Origin: Ruminococcus sp.
GTDB lineage: Bacteria > Bacillota > Clostridia > Oscillospirales > Ruminococcaceae
Length of the DNA: 63,897 nucleotides
Direction of reading: 5' to 3'
Assembly: GCA_014799785.1 (NCBI GenBank)
Contig: JAAVHI010000101.1
Coordinates: forward strand, 1 to 63,897
The notes beneath the pieces were generated by a model. That model saw only the letters and a list, made by a program, of their open reading frames with translations. It made no database searches and was not told the origin of the DNA. Positions 63,435 to 63,897 of this stretch are shown in pieces (positions within the stretch are counted from its first letter, which is position 1; every line of letters begins with the position of its first letter). The translations under genes were made by a program, and so were the position numbers.

Positions 63435-63842
63435 TTATTCTGCAAGCATTTTTCCAAGCTCCGCGCATTTTGCAAGTTCTTCTTCTGACGGTGTTTCATT
63501 GGCAATAACGCCCTCGCCGCCTATAAGTACTGCTCCGTCTGACTTCACTCTGTCCTCCCAGCTTCTCATCCACTCGCCGTCGCCCCAGCCGTATGAACCG
63601 AAAAGCGCAATTTTCTTTCCGTTAAGCTTATTTTCAATATCGGAGAAAAACGGCTCAAACTCGTTTTCCTCAAGTACCTCTGCACCCATTGCAGGGCAGC
63701 CGAAGGCTATCGCGTCATAATCTTCAATATTTCCCGAAAAGTCCGAAACGCTGAAAAGCTCTGCTCCCGCGCTCTCTGCGACTGCCTGCGCCATAGCTTC
63801 GGTGTTGCCTGTTCCACTCCAAAAAATAACTGCTGTTTTCAT
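63435..63842 (-). CDS. flavodoxin (short-chain)
   Basis: 135 residues. The phosphate loop VIFWSGTGNTEAMAQAV binds FMN. The later FGCPAMGAEVLEE and LFGSYGWGDGEWMRSWEDRV loops stack on the flavin; Trp and Tyr positions are typical of short-chain flavodoxins. It carries electrons in place of ferredoxin, often under iron limitation. AGGAGG precedes the ATG. It is convergent with the GH5 gene. Confidence 0.93.
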   Translation of the reverse strand: MKTAVIFWSGTGNTEAMAQAVAESAGAELFSVSDFSGNIEDYDAIAFGCPAMGAEVLEENEFEPFFSDIENKLNGKKIALFGSYGWGDGEWMRSWEDRVKSDGAVLIGGEGVIANETPSEEELAKCAELGKMLAE

Positions 63843-63897
63843 AAGAAATTCCTCCTGAAATTAAATTTAAGATATTTTCAAAACCCGATATATATCA

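Overview
The window reads as a chromosome segment from an anaerobic, plant-fibre-degrading Firmicute of the Clostridia, most likely Ruminococcus or a close relative in the Oscillospiraceae. This is inferred from gene content rather than a marker gene. The signs are strong AGGAGG ribosome binding sites, sigma-A promoters with 17-base spacers, many GTG/TTG starts, PPi-type phosphofructokinase, lipoproteins with Ser/Thr-rich linkers, and many glycoside hydrolases (GH2, GH5 x3, GH36, GH43, GH51) alongside sugar-binding lipoproteins.

Layout. 0-8.6 kb: polyphosphate kinase, a secreted transglutaminase-like protein, a minus-strand group of small membrane proteins ending in a TIM-barrel sugar isomerase-like protein, a ribbon-helix-helix repressor whose start codon appears to be ACG, then secD-secF. 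8.6-15.5 kb: a low-GC alpha/beta hydrolase cassette, rsmE, a membrane diguanylate cyclase, then GH43, an HD protein and an AraD-like epimerase/aldolase, and a winged-helix regulator. 15.7-19.2 kb: ilvB, ilvN and ilvC. 19.4-20.1 kb: a second low-GC single-gene cassette with nearly the same promoter and 3' flank as the first. 20.2-34.5 kb: a GGDEF-EAL protein, GH2 beta-mannosidase, an HD protein, a flippase, a Nudix protein, GH36 alpha-galactosidase, a sugar-binding lipoprotein and an unknown lipoprotein. 34.6-39.2 kb: a glycan-assembly group (GT-C glycosyltransferase, FAD oxidoreductase, GtrA, metallophosphoesterase). 39.3-44.3 kb: a second sugar-binding lipoprotein, an ECF sigma/anti-sigma pair, and CTP synthase. 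44.7-48.8 kb: PPi-phosphofructokinase, a GH5 lipoprotein, small membrane proteins and an unusual Lgt-like protein. 49.1-55.6 kb: a CdaR/PucR-type regulator and an ftsE-ftsX-M23 peptidase-S41 peptidase division/cell-wall group. 55.85 kb: tRNA-Pro(CGG), followed by a low-GC region with remnants. 57.1-63.3 kb: an AraC-regulated glycan-utilisation locus (AraC regulator, sugar-binding lipoprotein, GH51, cytoplasmic GH5, GH5 lipoprotein), then a flavodoxin.

How the genes work together. The 57-63 kb locus is the most coherent system. Secreted GH5 lipoproteins would cut polysaccharide, a binding lipoprotein would capture the oligosaccharides, and cytoplasmic GH51 and GH5 enzymes would finish the job. 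The 319-base divergent promoter region holds three pairs of a 10-base half-site. Each pair has exactly 21-base spacing, and the outer pairs abut TTGAAA -35 boxes facing the two divergent transcription units. That is a textbook AraC-family layout. Three paralogous sugar-binding lipoproteins lie in the window without any permease or ATPase genes. Two dispersed repeat families (a GC-rich one of about 90 bases, and an AT-rich promoter-associated one) are shared between distant intergenic regions. No CRISPR array, complete insertion sequence, rRNA operon or recognisable riboswitch was seen.
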